Shown: positions 1 through 7,647, numbered from the stretch's first letter. The stretch: DNA of 64,000 nt from Elusimicrobiota bacterium (GCA_041660925.1 JBAZVI010000009.1:124001-188000), one strand, 5' to 3'. Numbers and translations are program-made. Notes: a model not told the origin generated them from the letters alone.

Positions 1-1064
1 CGGCGCCGCACGTACTTCCCGTAGAAGGGCTGCTTCTGGATGTTCCCCGCGATGATGGGCCGGACCTCGACGCCGGCCGCCTCGAGCCGGCGCAGGTACT
101 TCGGGCGCAGCGCCGGGCGGCGGCAGAGCACGGGGAGGCAGAAGCTCGAGAGAGTGCGGACGTGGCCGTGCTCGAGCGGCAGGAAGTCGGGGTTCGCGCG
201 CAGCGTCTTCTCCAGGCGCAGGTAGTTGCGCTCGCGGCGCAGGACGTTGGCGCGCAGCGAGCGCAGCTGCAGCCGCCCCAGAAAGCCGGTGACCTCGGTT
301 GGCCGCAGGTTGAAGCCCAGGTCGTAGAACGCGTACTTGGCCTGGAACTCGTCGAGGACGCGGTGGCGGCGGCGCCAGCGCCGCTGGGCCGGGGCGGCCA
401 GGTTGCGGTCCCAGCCGTTGGCGCGCACGATGCGCAGCATCTCGCCGAGCTCGGGGTCGTCGGTGCAGGCCATCCCCCCCTCGATCGTCGACATGTGGTG
501 CCCGACGTAGAAGGAGAAGGTCGAGGCCAGGCCGAAGTTGCCCGCGAGCCCCGAGGGGAGGCGCGTGCCGAGGCTCTCGCAGTTGTCCTCGAGCAGGAGC
601 ACGCCCTCGCGGCGGCAGAGAGCGCGCACGCGGTCGAGGTCGCCGGTAAATCCGAGCGCGTTGGTGAGGAAGAGGGCCTTCAGGCGCGTCGTGCGCAGAC
701 GCGCGCGCAGGTCGGAGGCCATGACGTTGAGGGTGGCGGCCGAGCAATCCACCGCGACGGGGACCAGACCCATCTGGAGGATGGGCATGACGTTGGTCGA
801 CCAGGTCAGCGCCGAGAACCCCACGGCGTCGCCCGCGCGCAGGCGCCCGAGGTTGCGCAGGGCCTGGAGCAGGGCGAGGTTCGCGCCCGCGCCGCTGTTG
901 AAGAGCACGGCGGAGCGGCGGCCCTGCCAGAGGGCGAAGTCCCGCTCGAAGCCCGCGCACTGCGCGCCGATGCTCAGACGCGGAGCCCTCAGCACGAAAC
1001 GCGCCAGCGCCCGGCGGGTCTTCTTCTCGTCGTAGAAAGCGTAGCGCATCAAAGGGATTTTCAT
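1..1064 (-). CDS. DegT-family PLP/PMP sugar 3-dehydratase (ColD/RfbH-like), C-terminus off the left edge
   Basis: The minus frame is open from an ATG at 1064 to the window edge, giving 354 residues without a stop. The fold signature is that of DegT/DnrJ/EryC1/StrS enzymes: an ED...ESLG block near residues 159-165, then FYVGHHMSTIEGG at about 185-197. Where aminotransferases carry the PLP-binding lysine (FYxxK), this protein has His189. In the known families ColD (GDP-4-keto-6-deoxymannose 3-dehydratase) and RfbH/E1, the same Lys-to-His change turns a transaminase into a sugar C3-dehydratase. The other three DegT proteins of the window keep the lysine. I infer a role in making a 3,6-dideoxysugar. 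The substrate nucleotide (GDP or CDP) cannot be told. The start codon lies inside a perfect hairpin. Confidence 0.85.
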   Translation of the reverse strand, partial: MKIPLMRYAFYDEKKTRRALARFVLRAPRLSIGAQCAGFERDFALWQGRRSAVLFNSGAGANLALLQALRNLGRLRAGDAVGFSALTWSTNVMPILQMGLVPVAVDCSAATLNVMASDLRARLRTTRLKALFLTNALGFTGDLDRVRALCRREGVLLLEDNCESLGTRLPSGLAGNFGLASTFSFYVGHHMSTIEGGMACTDDPELGEMLRIVRANGWDRNLAAPAQRRWRRRHRVLDEFQAKYAFYDLGFNLRPTEVTGFLGRLQLRSLRANVLRRERNYLRLEKTLRANPDFLPLEHGHVRTLSSFCLPVLCRRPALRPKYLRRLEAAGVEVRPIIAGNIQKQPFYGKYVRR

Positions 1065-1089
1065 GTGCGGCCCCAACGAGGCCGCACAT
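1063..1089. other. Perfect 10-bp inverted repeat containing the start codon of the ColD-like gene
   Basis: The arms ATGTGCGGCC (1063-1072) and GGCCGCACAT (1080-1089) pair fully around a 7-nt loop. On the minus strand the right end of the hairpin includes the ATG of the ColD-like gene. There is no U-tract, so this is not a textbook terminator. It could hide the start codon in mRNA or act as a terminator for the ERCC4 gene reading in from the right. Confidence 0.6.
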
Positions 1090-1116
1090 ATCATAGCTTG
1101 CCAGACGGGGGATGTT

Positions 1117-1860
1117 CTACATGGTTGGGCGCAAAACAGCCATAATGGCACGCGCCCGAATGGGTCCAATACCACTAACCTCTCTCAGTCCAGCTTCTCC
1201 AGCCTGGAGAAGCCCCTCAATACTGCCGAATCGAGACAACAACCGACCCGCATGCGCGGGACCAATCCCTGGAATGGCCGCAAGCATCCTCAGCCTTGTC
1301 CGATCAGGATGGAGCCCCTTATCGGCCGATGTTCCAAAACTCGTGTCTGGTCGATAGTGTTCCTCAGAACGCTTCGACTGACAAAGCCGCCCTAACTCCA
1401 AGAGAAACAAACAAGAACCTGCCTCATCTTTCGTGAACACGGTTGGGATTCGAAAGGTGCTCAACATTTTAAGGTAGGAACCGCGCACGGCCTTAGGCCA
1501 CAGCTTTTCGCAATACCCCTCGCATCCCTCAACAAGCAGCAGAGTGCGTGGAGCCGTCCTTACTAGTGCTGCAAGCTGTCGATAAAACCGGCCATCATAA
1601 AGTGAATTCATGTAGTCCCCGACGCTCTTCCTCTCAATAAGTATTTTGCCCATTACGAGGTAATCACCGACAGGGAGGCGGCCAACGCGAGCGACAGCTC
1701 CCGCAAGAGCGAGTTCCCGCGGGATACCCGATCTCGTTTCCGTCATATCACATAGGATTTCGACTGAATGGTAGGGAGTCCAAAGCCGTTGCTCCGGCTC
1801 AGGAGACGTCATGAATGCTAATTCCATCTGATTCGGATGCCGCATCTCTCTATCTCGCAT
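1117..1860 (-). CDS. ERCC4-domain nuclease with C-terminal helix-hairpin-helix (XPF/Hef-like)
   Basis: This protein of about 247 residues contains the XPF/ERCC4 nuclease core. A GDY segment precedes IERKSVGDYMNSLYDGRFYRQL, which carries the ERKxxxD catalytic signature and the downstream R-F/Y-x-x-Q pattern. The last 60 residues hold two helix-hairpin-helix units (IPGIGPAHAGRLL and VSGIGPIRARAIM). In archaea and eukaryotes this pairing cuts branched or forked DNA; bacterial members are uncommon and mostly uncharacterised. Start candidates are TTG 1869, ATG 1860 and ATG 1845. None has a clear ribosome site, and ATG 1860 is chosen provisionally. Its GC content (about half) is plainly below its neighbours, which suggests recent acquisition. 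It has no functional link to the sugar genes beside it. Confidence 0.85.
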   Translation of the reverse strand: MRDREMRHPNQMELAFMTSPEPEQRLWTPYHSVEILCDMTETRSGIPRELALAGAVARVGRLPVGDYLVMGKILIERKSVGDYMNSLYDGRFYRQLAALVRTAPRTLLLVEGCEGYCEKLWPKAVRGSYLKMLSTFRIPTVFTKDEAGSCLFLLELGRLCQSKRSEEHYRPDTSFGTSADKGLHPDRTRLRMLAAIPGIGPAHAGRLLSRFGSIEGLLQAGEAGLREVSGIGPIRARAIMAVLRPTM

Positions 1861-1913
1861 TACGACCAAGATAGGAGGAAAGTTCCCTTATCAGGAACTC
1901 CGGACGTCTGGAA

Positions 1914-4295
1914 TTACTTGTTCGTGACCAAGCTGGAGAGTTCTCGGTAGAACTCTCCAGCAGTGCGGATGCGCTTGGCGGGGTCGGGCTCGAGGACGCG
2001 CTCGAGCAGCGCGTCGAAGCCGGGGGGCAGGCCGGCGGCGAGCCGCGAGGCGGGCTCGTAGGACTTGTTCATCTTCCCCAGCAGCATCGCGGCCCCGGTG
2101 CCCGCGTAGGGCAGCTCGCCGGTGAGGGCCTCGTAGAGGCAGACGGCGAGCGCGAAGACGTCGGACTCGCGGCAGACCCCGCCCTGCTCCTGCTCGGGCG
2201 CCATGTAGGGCGGCGTGCCGACGACGGTGTTCGTCATGGAGAGCCGCGTCAGCGAGTCCTTGGCCTGGCGCGCGACGCCGAAGTCCATGACCTTCACGAC
2301 CCCCTCGCGGTCGAGCATGACGTTCGAGGGCTTGAGGTCGCGGTGGATGATGTTCTTGCGGTGCGCGTAGTCGAGCGCGGCGCAGCAGCCCTCCATCAGC
2401 TTGAGGGCTTCGGCGAAGGGCAGCCGGCGCTGCTCGTCGATGAGCTGGTGCATCGTCTTGCCGTCGACGTGCTGGAAGACGAGGTAGACGTCCCCGCCGT
2501 CCTCGACGATGGAGTAGATCTCCACGATGTTCGGATGGTGGAGCGCCGCCACCATGCGCGCCTCCTGCAGGAAGCGCGCGGACTCGCGCGGGTCGGAGCG
2601 GATCTCCTCGCGCATCTTCTTGACGGCCACCTTGCGCTCGAGGTGGCGGTCGAAGGCCTCGTAGACCACGCCCATGCCGCCGATGCCGAGCCGCCCGCGC
2701 ACCTCGTAGACCCCGGCGATGAGGGAGGGGTCGCCGGCCGGGACCGGCCCGAGCGGGGAGGACTGCGGGCCCTTCGAGGACCCCGTCAGCCGCCCCTTCA
2801 GGCGCTTCATCCACTCGCCGGTGAGCGTGTGCAGCAGGCCCAGCGCGATGAGGAAGCCGCCGACGAGGCTCGCGATGCCGATGAGGAGGAAGTTCCGGTC
2901 CCTCGAACGCCCCGTCGGCCGCGCCCCTTCCTGGACGATGACCGCCGGGAGGGCTTCTCCGCTGAAGAGGAAGGCGAGGTCCGCGTCTTCGGGCAGCTGC
3001 AGCGCGCGCTGGTAGGGCGCCTGGTACTTCGGGGAGAGCCGCGCGGCCTCGCCGAGCGCGGCGAGCGCCTCGGGGCGGCGGCCGAGCCCGGTCAGAGCGA
3101 AGGCCTTGTGGTAGTACGCCTCGGCGAAGCCCGGCTCGGAACGGATGGCGCGCTCGGCCGCCTCGAGCGCCCGGTCGAACATGCGCTGATGGCTGAGGAC
3201 CCGCGAGTAGAGCGAGAGCATGCGCGCGTTCTCGGGCGCCAGGCGCAGGCCGGCCTCGATGTCGGCCTGGGCGAGCGGGTAGGCCTTCATGAGGAGATGG
3301 GCGAGCGCCCGGGTGTAGATGGCCGCGGCGTTCTGGGCGTTGTAGGACAGGGCCTCGTCGGTCAGCCGCACGGCCTCGCCGAAGCGCCGCTCCTTCAGGA
3401 ATTGATCGGCGGCCCGGGCGGCCTGCTTGGAGCGCTCGGCGTCCTCGACGGTGACCATGCCGGCGGGGACGCGGAACTCGGGCATCGCCCCCGGCTCGCC
3501 CTGCGGCTGGAGGGAGACGCCGCTCCCGCCCTCTCCCGCCGCGGACTGGCCGACGAGACCTCCGCCCTGCGGGGCGGCGCCTTTGCTCGCGCCCGCGCCC
3601 GCGCGCGAGCGGGAGTTCGCGAGCAGCGACTGATAAGCCAGGTTCTTCGGGTTGAAATCGAGGGCGCGCCGGGCGTCCTGAGCGGCCCCCTCGTAGTCGC
3701 CGAGCTCGAACTTGGCCTGCGACATCGTGGCGTAGGGCTCGGGATTCTTCGGGTCGAGCTCGATGGCCTCGCGCGCGGCCTCGACGGCCCCGGCGTGATC
3801 GCCCGTCTCGAACAGGTCCTGCGCGTAGCCCCCTTTGAACCGGGAGTCATTGGGGTAGCGCCGGGACAATCCCTCACTGAATCCCAAACGGTCGCCTCCA
3901 GGCCTGCTACCGTGGAAGAGAACTGTCGCGATTTCGGGATTCGACTGAAGTAAGCTCATTCGCAATTCACGCATTTCGGCTGTAAGCGCTACTCTTTGCT
4001 CAAGCCCTATGGTTCCGGAATTAATCTTATCTTTGCGCTCCTGAATTTCCGCGAGGATATCTATAGCTTTCCCCCGCTTATCAGACGGCATTTGGCCAAG
4101 AGCTTGCTCGAGGCGCTTCGCCATTGCCGAGCCAATAAGACCCCACCGGGAATATTTGCTCTCAATCTCCCGTAAGGTAGCCTCGCGCTGTTCAGGGGTG
4201 CGGACATCGACAGGGACATTCTTATTCTCTCCCATGCAAAAAGAACCCTGAATGAGAAATACGAGAAGCAAAAATATCTTTATCATTGAGTTCAT
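1914..4295 (-). CDS. TPR-repeat Ser/Thr protein kinase with one transmembrane segment
   Basis: The 793-residue product starts with a hydrophobic signal or anchor segment (about 5-20). TPR-like helices follow at about 145-225 and 290-430, separated by a Gly/Ala/Gln-rich linker. One membrane span (about 468-489) precedes a Hanks-type kinase domain from about 528 to the end. The kinase is intact: GxGxxG loop RLGIGGMGVVYEAF, VAVKK lysine, HRDLKPSN catalytic loop, DFG and a MAPEQ (APE) motif. The likely topology is TPR domain outside and kinase in the cytoplasm. The ATG at 4295 overlaps the stop of the upstream lipoprotein gene (TGATG), so the two are coupled. Roughly the first 140 codons are AT-richer than the rest, a sharp internal composition break. 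Confidence 0.9.
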   Translation of the reverse strand: MNSMIKIFLLLVFLIQGSFCMGENKNVPVDVRTPEQREATLREIESKYSRWGLIGSAMAKRLEQALGQMPSDKRGKAIDILAEIQERKDKINSGTIGLEQRVALTAEMRELRMSLLQSNPEIATVLFHGSRPGGDRLGFSEGLSRRYPNDSRFKGGYAQDLFETGDHAGAVEAAREAIELDPKNPEPYATMSQAKFELGDYEGAAQDARRALDFNPKNLAYQSLLANSRSRAGAGASKGAAPQGGGLVGQSAAGEGGSGVSLQPQGEPGAMPEFRVPAGMVTVEDAERSKQAARAADQFLKERRFGEAVRLTDEALSYNAQNAAAIYTRALAHLLMKAYPLAQADIEAGLRLAPENARMLSLYSRVLSHQRMFDRALEAAERAIRSEPGFAEAYYHKAFALTGLGRRPEALAALGEAARLSPKYQAPYQRALQLPEDADLAFLFSGEALPAVIVQEGARPTGRSRDRNFLLIGIASLVGGFLIALGLLHTLTGEWMKRLKGRLTGSSKGPQSSPLGPVPAGDPSLIAGVYEVRGRLGIGGMGVVYEAFDRHLERKVAVKKMREEIRSDPRESARFLQEARMVAALHHPNIVEIYSIVEDGGDVYLVFQHVDGKTMHQLIDEQRRLPFAEALKLMEGCCAALDYAHRKNIIHRDLKPSNVMLDREGVVKVMDFGVARQAKDSLTRLSMTNTVVGTPPYMAPEQEQGGVCRESDVFALAVCLYEALTGELPYAGTGAAMLLGKMNKSYEPASRLAAGLPPGFDALLERVLEPDPAKRIRTAGEFYRELSSLVTNK
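1932..1961. other. Perfect 13-bp hairpin inside the 3' end of the kinase gene
   Basis: The arms GCTGGAGAGTTCT (1932-1944) and AGAACTCTCCAGC (1949-1961) pair perfectly around the loop CGGT. They encode the kinase C-terminal residues GEFYRELSS and end about 17 nt before the stop. No U-tract follows. It may stabilise the 3' end of the lipoprotein-kinase mRNA or act as a terminator. Confidence 0.6.
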
Positions 4296-4552
4296 CAAAA
4301 AGGATATTGATTGAGCTCCGTATCGACATACGTGCGAATCTTCTCATGACACACATCAACGCTCATTCTTGGAGAACATCCCACTTTCCGCATCGCCTTA
4401 ATGCATCCTTCAATAGGATCCGTTCCGCATCGCAGACGCTGGCGACAACCCTCTGACGTCTCATTGTCCAAACACCGTGCAGGATTGGCCACGGTCGCGC
4501 AACCGCAAAGGGCCGCGGCAAGAAAAATCAAAACGATTCCCTTAATATTCAT
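4295..4552 (-). CDS. Small cysteine-rich lipoprotein, function unknown
   Basis: This 85-residue product (ATG 4552) begins MNIKGIVLIFLAAALCGC. That is a short positive start and hydrophobic core ending in an LCGC lipobox, with Cys18 as the likely lipidated residue. The mature part carries six further cysteines (27, 36, 42, 50, 59, 68), suggesting disulfides in the periplasm. I recognise no family. Its stop overlaps the kinase start, so a sensor or ligand role for the kinase's exported TPR region is possible but only inferred from coupling. The AT-richer base composition matches the first part of the kinase gene. A strong promoter sits just upstream. Confidence 0.75.
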   Translation of the reverse strand: MNIKGIVLIFLAAALCGCATVANPARCLDNETSEGCRQRLRCGTDPIEGCIKAMRKVGCSPRMSVDVCHEKIRTYVDTELNQYPF

Positions 4553-4565
4553 ATAGGCGCCTTCA

Positions 4566-4594
4566 AGTGTAGACAGAGCGAGGAACTCTGTCAA
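4566..4594 (-). promoter_or_regulatory. Sigma70-like promoter with a dyad between -35 and -10, driving lipoprotein-kinase
   Basis: Reading the minus strand, TTGACA (4594-4589) is followed by exactly 17 nt and TACACT (4571-4566), 13 nt before the ATG at 4552. The inverted repeat GACAGAG-N7-CTCTGTC (4592-4572) fills the spacer and overlaps the last bases of the -35. This is a classical place for a repressor operator. The promoter call is strong; the operator role is inferred. Confidence 0.75.
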
Positions 4595-4596
4595 CG

Positions 4597-4642
4597 AGTA
4601 CGAGATTTCCGCCGCGTGCCCCGGCGGCCGAAATCTCGTACT
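4597..4642. other. 13-bp inverted repeat in the divergent lipoprotein/tlyA intergenic region
   Basis: AGTACGAGATTTC (4597-4609) and GAAATCTCGTACT (4630-4642) are perfect arms around a 20-nt GC-rich loop that can itself fold (CGCC with GGCG). The repeat lies between the minus-strand promoter at 4566-4594 and tlyA. A candidate tlyA -10 (TACAAT, 4670-4675) lies about 30 nt further on. It could be an operator, a terminator pair or a small mobile repeat. Confidence 0.55.
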
Positions 4643-4705
4643 ACAAGCTCTCCGGAGACGATAATCCTGTACAATCCTTTCCCAGATGCGGAGCAAATCG
4701 AGCGC

Positions 4706-5455
4706 ATGACCCGTCCCGGCAAGAAACGGCTCGATTTGCTCCTGGTCGAGCGCGGGCTCTTCGACTCGCGGACCAAGGCGCAGGCCGCGCTCATGGCCGG
4801 GAAAGTCGAGGTCCCCGGCCGGCCCCGGCCCAAGGCCGGCGACCTCGTCGACGAGGGAGCGGAGCTCGTCCTCCTCGAGGACGCGGTCCCCTTCGTCTCG
4901 CGCGGCGGGCTCAAGCTCCAGAGCGCGCTCGAGCGCTTCGCCCTCCAGTGCGCGGGCCGCGTCGCCGCCGACATCGGCGCCTCGACGGGCGGATTCACCG
5001 ACTGTCTGCTCCAGCACGGCGCCCTGAAGGTCTTCGCCGTGGACGTCGGGCGCGGCCAGCTCGACGCGCGCCTGCGCGCCGACCCCCGCGTCGTGAACAT
5101 GGAGAAGACCCACGCCTCGCGCCTCCCCCCCGACGCCTTCGGGGCGTCCGCCGGGCGGCCCGACCTCGCGGTCGTGGACGTCTCCTTCATCTCCGCGACC
5201 AAGGTCCTGCCCGCCCTGCTGGCCTGCCTCAAGCGCCCCTGCGAGCTCGTCGTGCTGGTCAAGCCGCAGTTCGAGCTCGAGCCGAAGAAGGTCCCGAAGG
5301 GAGTGGTCCGCAAGGACGAGCACCGCCAGGAGGCGCTCGCGCGCGTGCGCGCGGTCTGCGCGGAGCTGCGCCTCGAGGAGCGGGGCTGCATGGACTGCCC
5401 CGTCAAAGGCCCCAAGGGCAACGTCGAGTTCCTGCTGTACCTTTGCCGGGAATAG
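4706..5455 (+). CDS. tlyA: TlyA-family rRNA 2'-O-methyltransferase (S4 domain plus FtsJ-like fold)
   Basis: The 249-residue protein opens with an S4 RNA-binding domain (RLDLLLVERGLFDSRTKAQA, about 7-26). The methyltransferase part follows: SRGGLKLQSALERF, the SAM-binding ADIGASTGGFTDCLLQ, VSFIS and LVKPQFE. Length and motif order match TlyA/hemolysin A proteins, which methylate ribosomal RNA. The frame extends upstream to 4616, but the ATG at 4706 begins the conserved domain and fits family length. It is transcribed away from the lipoprotein-kinase pair and ends just before a terminator-like hairpin. It is a housekeeping gene unrelated to the sugar locus. Confidence 0.9.
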   Translation: MTRPGKKRLDLLLVERGLFDSRTKAQAALMAGKVEVPGRPRPKAGDLVDEGAELVLLEDAVPFVSRGGLKLQSALERFALQCAGRVAADIGASTGGFTDCLLQHGALKVFAVDVGRGQLDARLRADPRVVNMEKTHASRLPPDAFGASAGRPDLAVVDVSFISATKVLPALLACLKRPCELVVLVKPQFELEPKKVPKGVVRKDEHRQEALARVRAVCAELRLEERGCMDCPVKGPKGNVEFLLYLCRE

Positions 5456-5470
5456 CTTATCTGAACACTC

Positions 5471-5496
5471 TCGGGAATCCCACCAGGGATTCCCGA
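5471..5496. terminator. Bidirectional terminator-like hairpin between converging genes
   Basis: TCGGGAATCCC (5471-5481) and GGGATTCCCGA (5486-5496) form a perfect 11-bp stem with a 4-nt loop. It sits between the stop of tlyA (5455) and the stop of the converging SGNH gene (5497). There is no long U-tract, as is common for high-GC hairpins of this sort. Confidence 0.65.
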
Positions 5497-6591
5497 CTAG
5501 CGGACGGCGCCCGCCCGCTTCAGCGCGTCGAAGAAGGACTCGGCGACCAGCCGCCCCCCCTCGTCGGTGAAGTGGCAGAAGTCCTGGAAGTACGCGTCGT
5601 CGAGGGGCACATGGCGCGCCGCGTCGGCGAGAAGGATGCCGGAGTTCCCGGCGGCGAGACGCCGCACGATCGCGTTCTCCGCGTCGAGCCCCTTCTGCCA
5701 GCCGTCGGCGAACGCGCGCCCCAGCCGGCGCTCGGCCTTGGCGCGGTGGTAGGGCGGGGTGCCCAGGACGAGCCGGGCTCCGACGTTCCTTGCGAGCAGG
5801 TTCAGGGTCCGGAGGTTGCGCTCGAAGGTCGGCAAGCCGAAGGGGCCGCGCTCGAAGTCGTAGGGCCCGGGCCGCGTGAAGAGCGCGCGCAGGTCGCCGC
5901 GCGGCCCGACGATCCGCCAGCGCAGGAGCACGTAGGCGCTCGAGGCGTTGAACCAGCGCGGTAGCCGGTCGAAGACCGGATACGGCGTCGCGCCGATCTT
6001 GCGCCGGCGGTGGGCGTAGTCGGGGCGGAAGCCCGGCGTGTAGGACGACTCGAGGTCGTTGATGCCTTCGAGCGCCAGGACGAAGTCGGGCTGGAGATCC
6101 TGATGGATGAGCAGGAAGTTCACGAGGGTGTCCGCGCTCGTGGCCCCGTTCTGCGCGGCGATGACGACCTCGTACTTGTCCGCGCCCAGCATCTTCTGCA
6201 GCGCCCACGGCCAGCGGGCGTCGTAGGTCGTCGAACCCCCGTAGCAGAGCACGCGGACCCGCCGCTTCGGGCTCTCGAGCTCGGGCCCGCGGTCGCCCCA
6301 GGTGTTGAACTCGATGCCGCCCGCGCGGCCCTTGGTCGCGAGGTAGGGCAGGTACGGGTGGTCCGCCATGTAGAGGTGGACCTCCTGGTAGAACTGCGCG
6401 GTCGCGAACGAATAGGGAAGCTGGCGGTACTTGAGGAAGAAGGCCAGATAGCCGGTCCCCTCGACGAGGAGCATCGCGAGAATGCCCAGCAGCGGAAGAA
6501 AGGCGAGACGGAAACGCGGCAGCGCGGGCCTCTCCTGGCTCACGAGGGAATCATAGGATATCGACGCGGCGGGGGACGCCGTCCTCTCCAT
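5497..6591 (-). CDS. Membrane-anchored SGNH/GDSL hydrolase
   Basis: The 364-residue protein has one N-terminal membrane span (about 31-50). An SGNH-type domain follows, with GGS (118-120, nucleophile Ser120), NG (148-149), GIND (Asn178) and a late DFCH (337-340) giving the Asp/His pair. SGNH enzymes add or remove acyl groups; anchored versions commonly edit exported polysaccharides. It is the last gene of the minus-strand set that includes the SxtI/J/K-like carbamoylation genes, so removing or adding an ester on the same glycan is a reasonable inference. The ATG at 6591 lies 15 nt after the upstream gene. Confidence 0.8.
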   Translation of the reverse strand: MERTASPAASISYDSLVSQERPALPRFRLAFLPLLGILAMLLVEGTGYLAFFLKYRQLPYSFATAQFYQEVHLYMADHPYLPYLATKGRAGGIEFNTWGDRGPELESPKRRVRVLCYGGSTTYDARWPWALQKMLGADKYEVVIAAQNGATSADTLVNFLLIHQDLQPDFVLALEGINDLESSYTPGFRPDYAHRRRKIGATPYPVFDRLPRWFNASSAYVLLRWRIVGPRGDLRALFTRPGPYDFERGPFGLPTFERNLRTLNLLARNVGARLVLGTPPYHRAKAERRLGRAFADGWQKGLDAENAIVRRLAAGNSGILLADAARHVPLDDAYFQDFCHFTDEGGRLVAESFFDALKRAGAVR

Positions 6592-6606
6592 GCCGGCATG
6601 GGCCGC

Positions 6607-7614
6607 CTACCGCCCGTCATCCGCCGCCCTATCTCGGAACCGCTCCCAGACCTCGCCGAGCGACTGCCCCATCTGGGAGACGAACAGCATTCCAGCCGCC
6701 GTCACGAACACGTACCCGAAGAGGTGCACGCAGGTGGCGTACGCGAACGCCACGTCTTTGTCCACCCCCCAGGAGCCTGCCATCCTCGCGATGGCGAACT
6801 CGAAGTTGCCGAAGTAGCCGGGCATGCCGGGGACGGCGGAGGCGACCGCGGCACCGAAGATCATCACCACGCACTTCGAAACGTCCAGTACGCCGCTGAT
6901 ACCGAACGCGCGGGCCACGATATAGAAGTTCAGCGCGTTCAGCAGCCACTGTCCGACCGCGAGCACGACGAGCGCGGCGGCGGTCGGGAAGGAATGGAAG
7001 GCCCGGATGCCCATGCCCAGATGGCCCAGCCCCTTCGCCGCCCGCGGGAACCTGCGCAGAAGCCCCCCGAGAGAGCGGTGCGTCATGATCTCATCGATGA
7101 AGACCAGGACCAGCAAGCACGTCAGAAGTCCCGCGAACAGGAGTCCGGCACAGCCCCCCCAGCGGATGAGGGCGTCGCCTAAGCCGCCGAGCCGAGCCGC
7201 TATGACGAAGAGCGCGCCGAGGACGATGGTGTCCAGCGCACGCTCCGCCACGAGCGTTGCGAACACCGTCGCGACGGGAATCCCGAAGAGCCCGGCGCCG
7301 AAGGTCCCGCGCACGATCTCGCCGAGGCGCAGCGGCAGGACGTTGTTCAAGGCCATCCCCGAGACCTCCAGCCGGAACGCATCCCAGAGCCGCACGGGAC
7401 GCGAAGGCTCGAGCAGGATGCTCCACTTCAGCGCCCGCAGAAACATCTCCCCCGCCGTCGCAAAGAAGACCGGAACAACGACCAGCAGAGAAACGTTCGC
7501 GTAGATCCCCGCCAGTCGACTGAAGTCGATGTCCCGGAAGGCGAGCCACAGCAGTGCGGCGCCGACGAGCAGGCCGCCGACGATGGAGGATTTCGCTTTC
7601 AGCCTCGATGCCAC
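6607..7614 (-). CDS. UPF0104 / lysylphosphatidylglycerol synthase TM-like (flippase-like) membrane protein
   Basis: The 335-residue polytopic protein has about eight hydrophobic spans. It carries family features such as GEMFLRALKWSILLEP near the start, the LPLRLGEIVRGTF segment in the middle and VPGMPGYFGNFEFA near the C-terminus. This is the AglD/MprF-N-like family, thought to move or present lipid-linked substrates. The start is GTG at 7614. Placement between carbamoylation genes and an SGNH hydrolase suggests a role in handling a lipid-linked glycan or lipid donor. Confidence 0.8.
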   Translation of the reverse strand: MASRLKAKSSIVGGLLVGAALLWLAFRDIDFSRLAGIYANVSLLVVVPVFFATAGEMFLRALKWSILLEPSRPVRLWDAFRLEVSGMALNNVLPLRLGEIVRGTFGAGLFGIPVATVFATLVAERALDTIVLGALFVIAARLGGLGDALIRWGGCAGLLFAGLLTCLLVLVFIDEIMTHRSLGGLLRRFPRAAKGLGHLGMGIRAFHSFPTAAALVVLAVGQWLLNALNFYIVARAFGISGVLDVSKCVVMIFGAAVASAVPGMPGYFGNFEFAIARMAGSWGVDKDVAFAYATCVHLFGYVFVTAAGMLFVSQMGQSLGEVWERFRDRAADDGR

Positions 7615-7647
7615 GATGAATCCAGCTCAGGCGCCACGATCGACGGG

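Noticed and set aside
162..1145. A plus-strand frame of 327 codons at the left edge
   Set aside because: It is the complement of the ColD-like gene, which carries a coherent DegT family pattern.
2343..3953. A 536-codon plus-strand frame opposite the TPR kinase
   Set aside because: It mirrors codon bias of the kinase gene and shows no recognisable domain; the minus-strand frame has a full set of kinase motifs.
4298..6208. Long minus-strand frame running through tlyA into the lipoprotein
   Set aside because: Only its last 85 codons (from ATG 4552) make sense; the rest is antisense to tlyA and out of frame with the SGNH gene.
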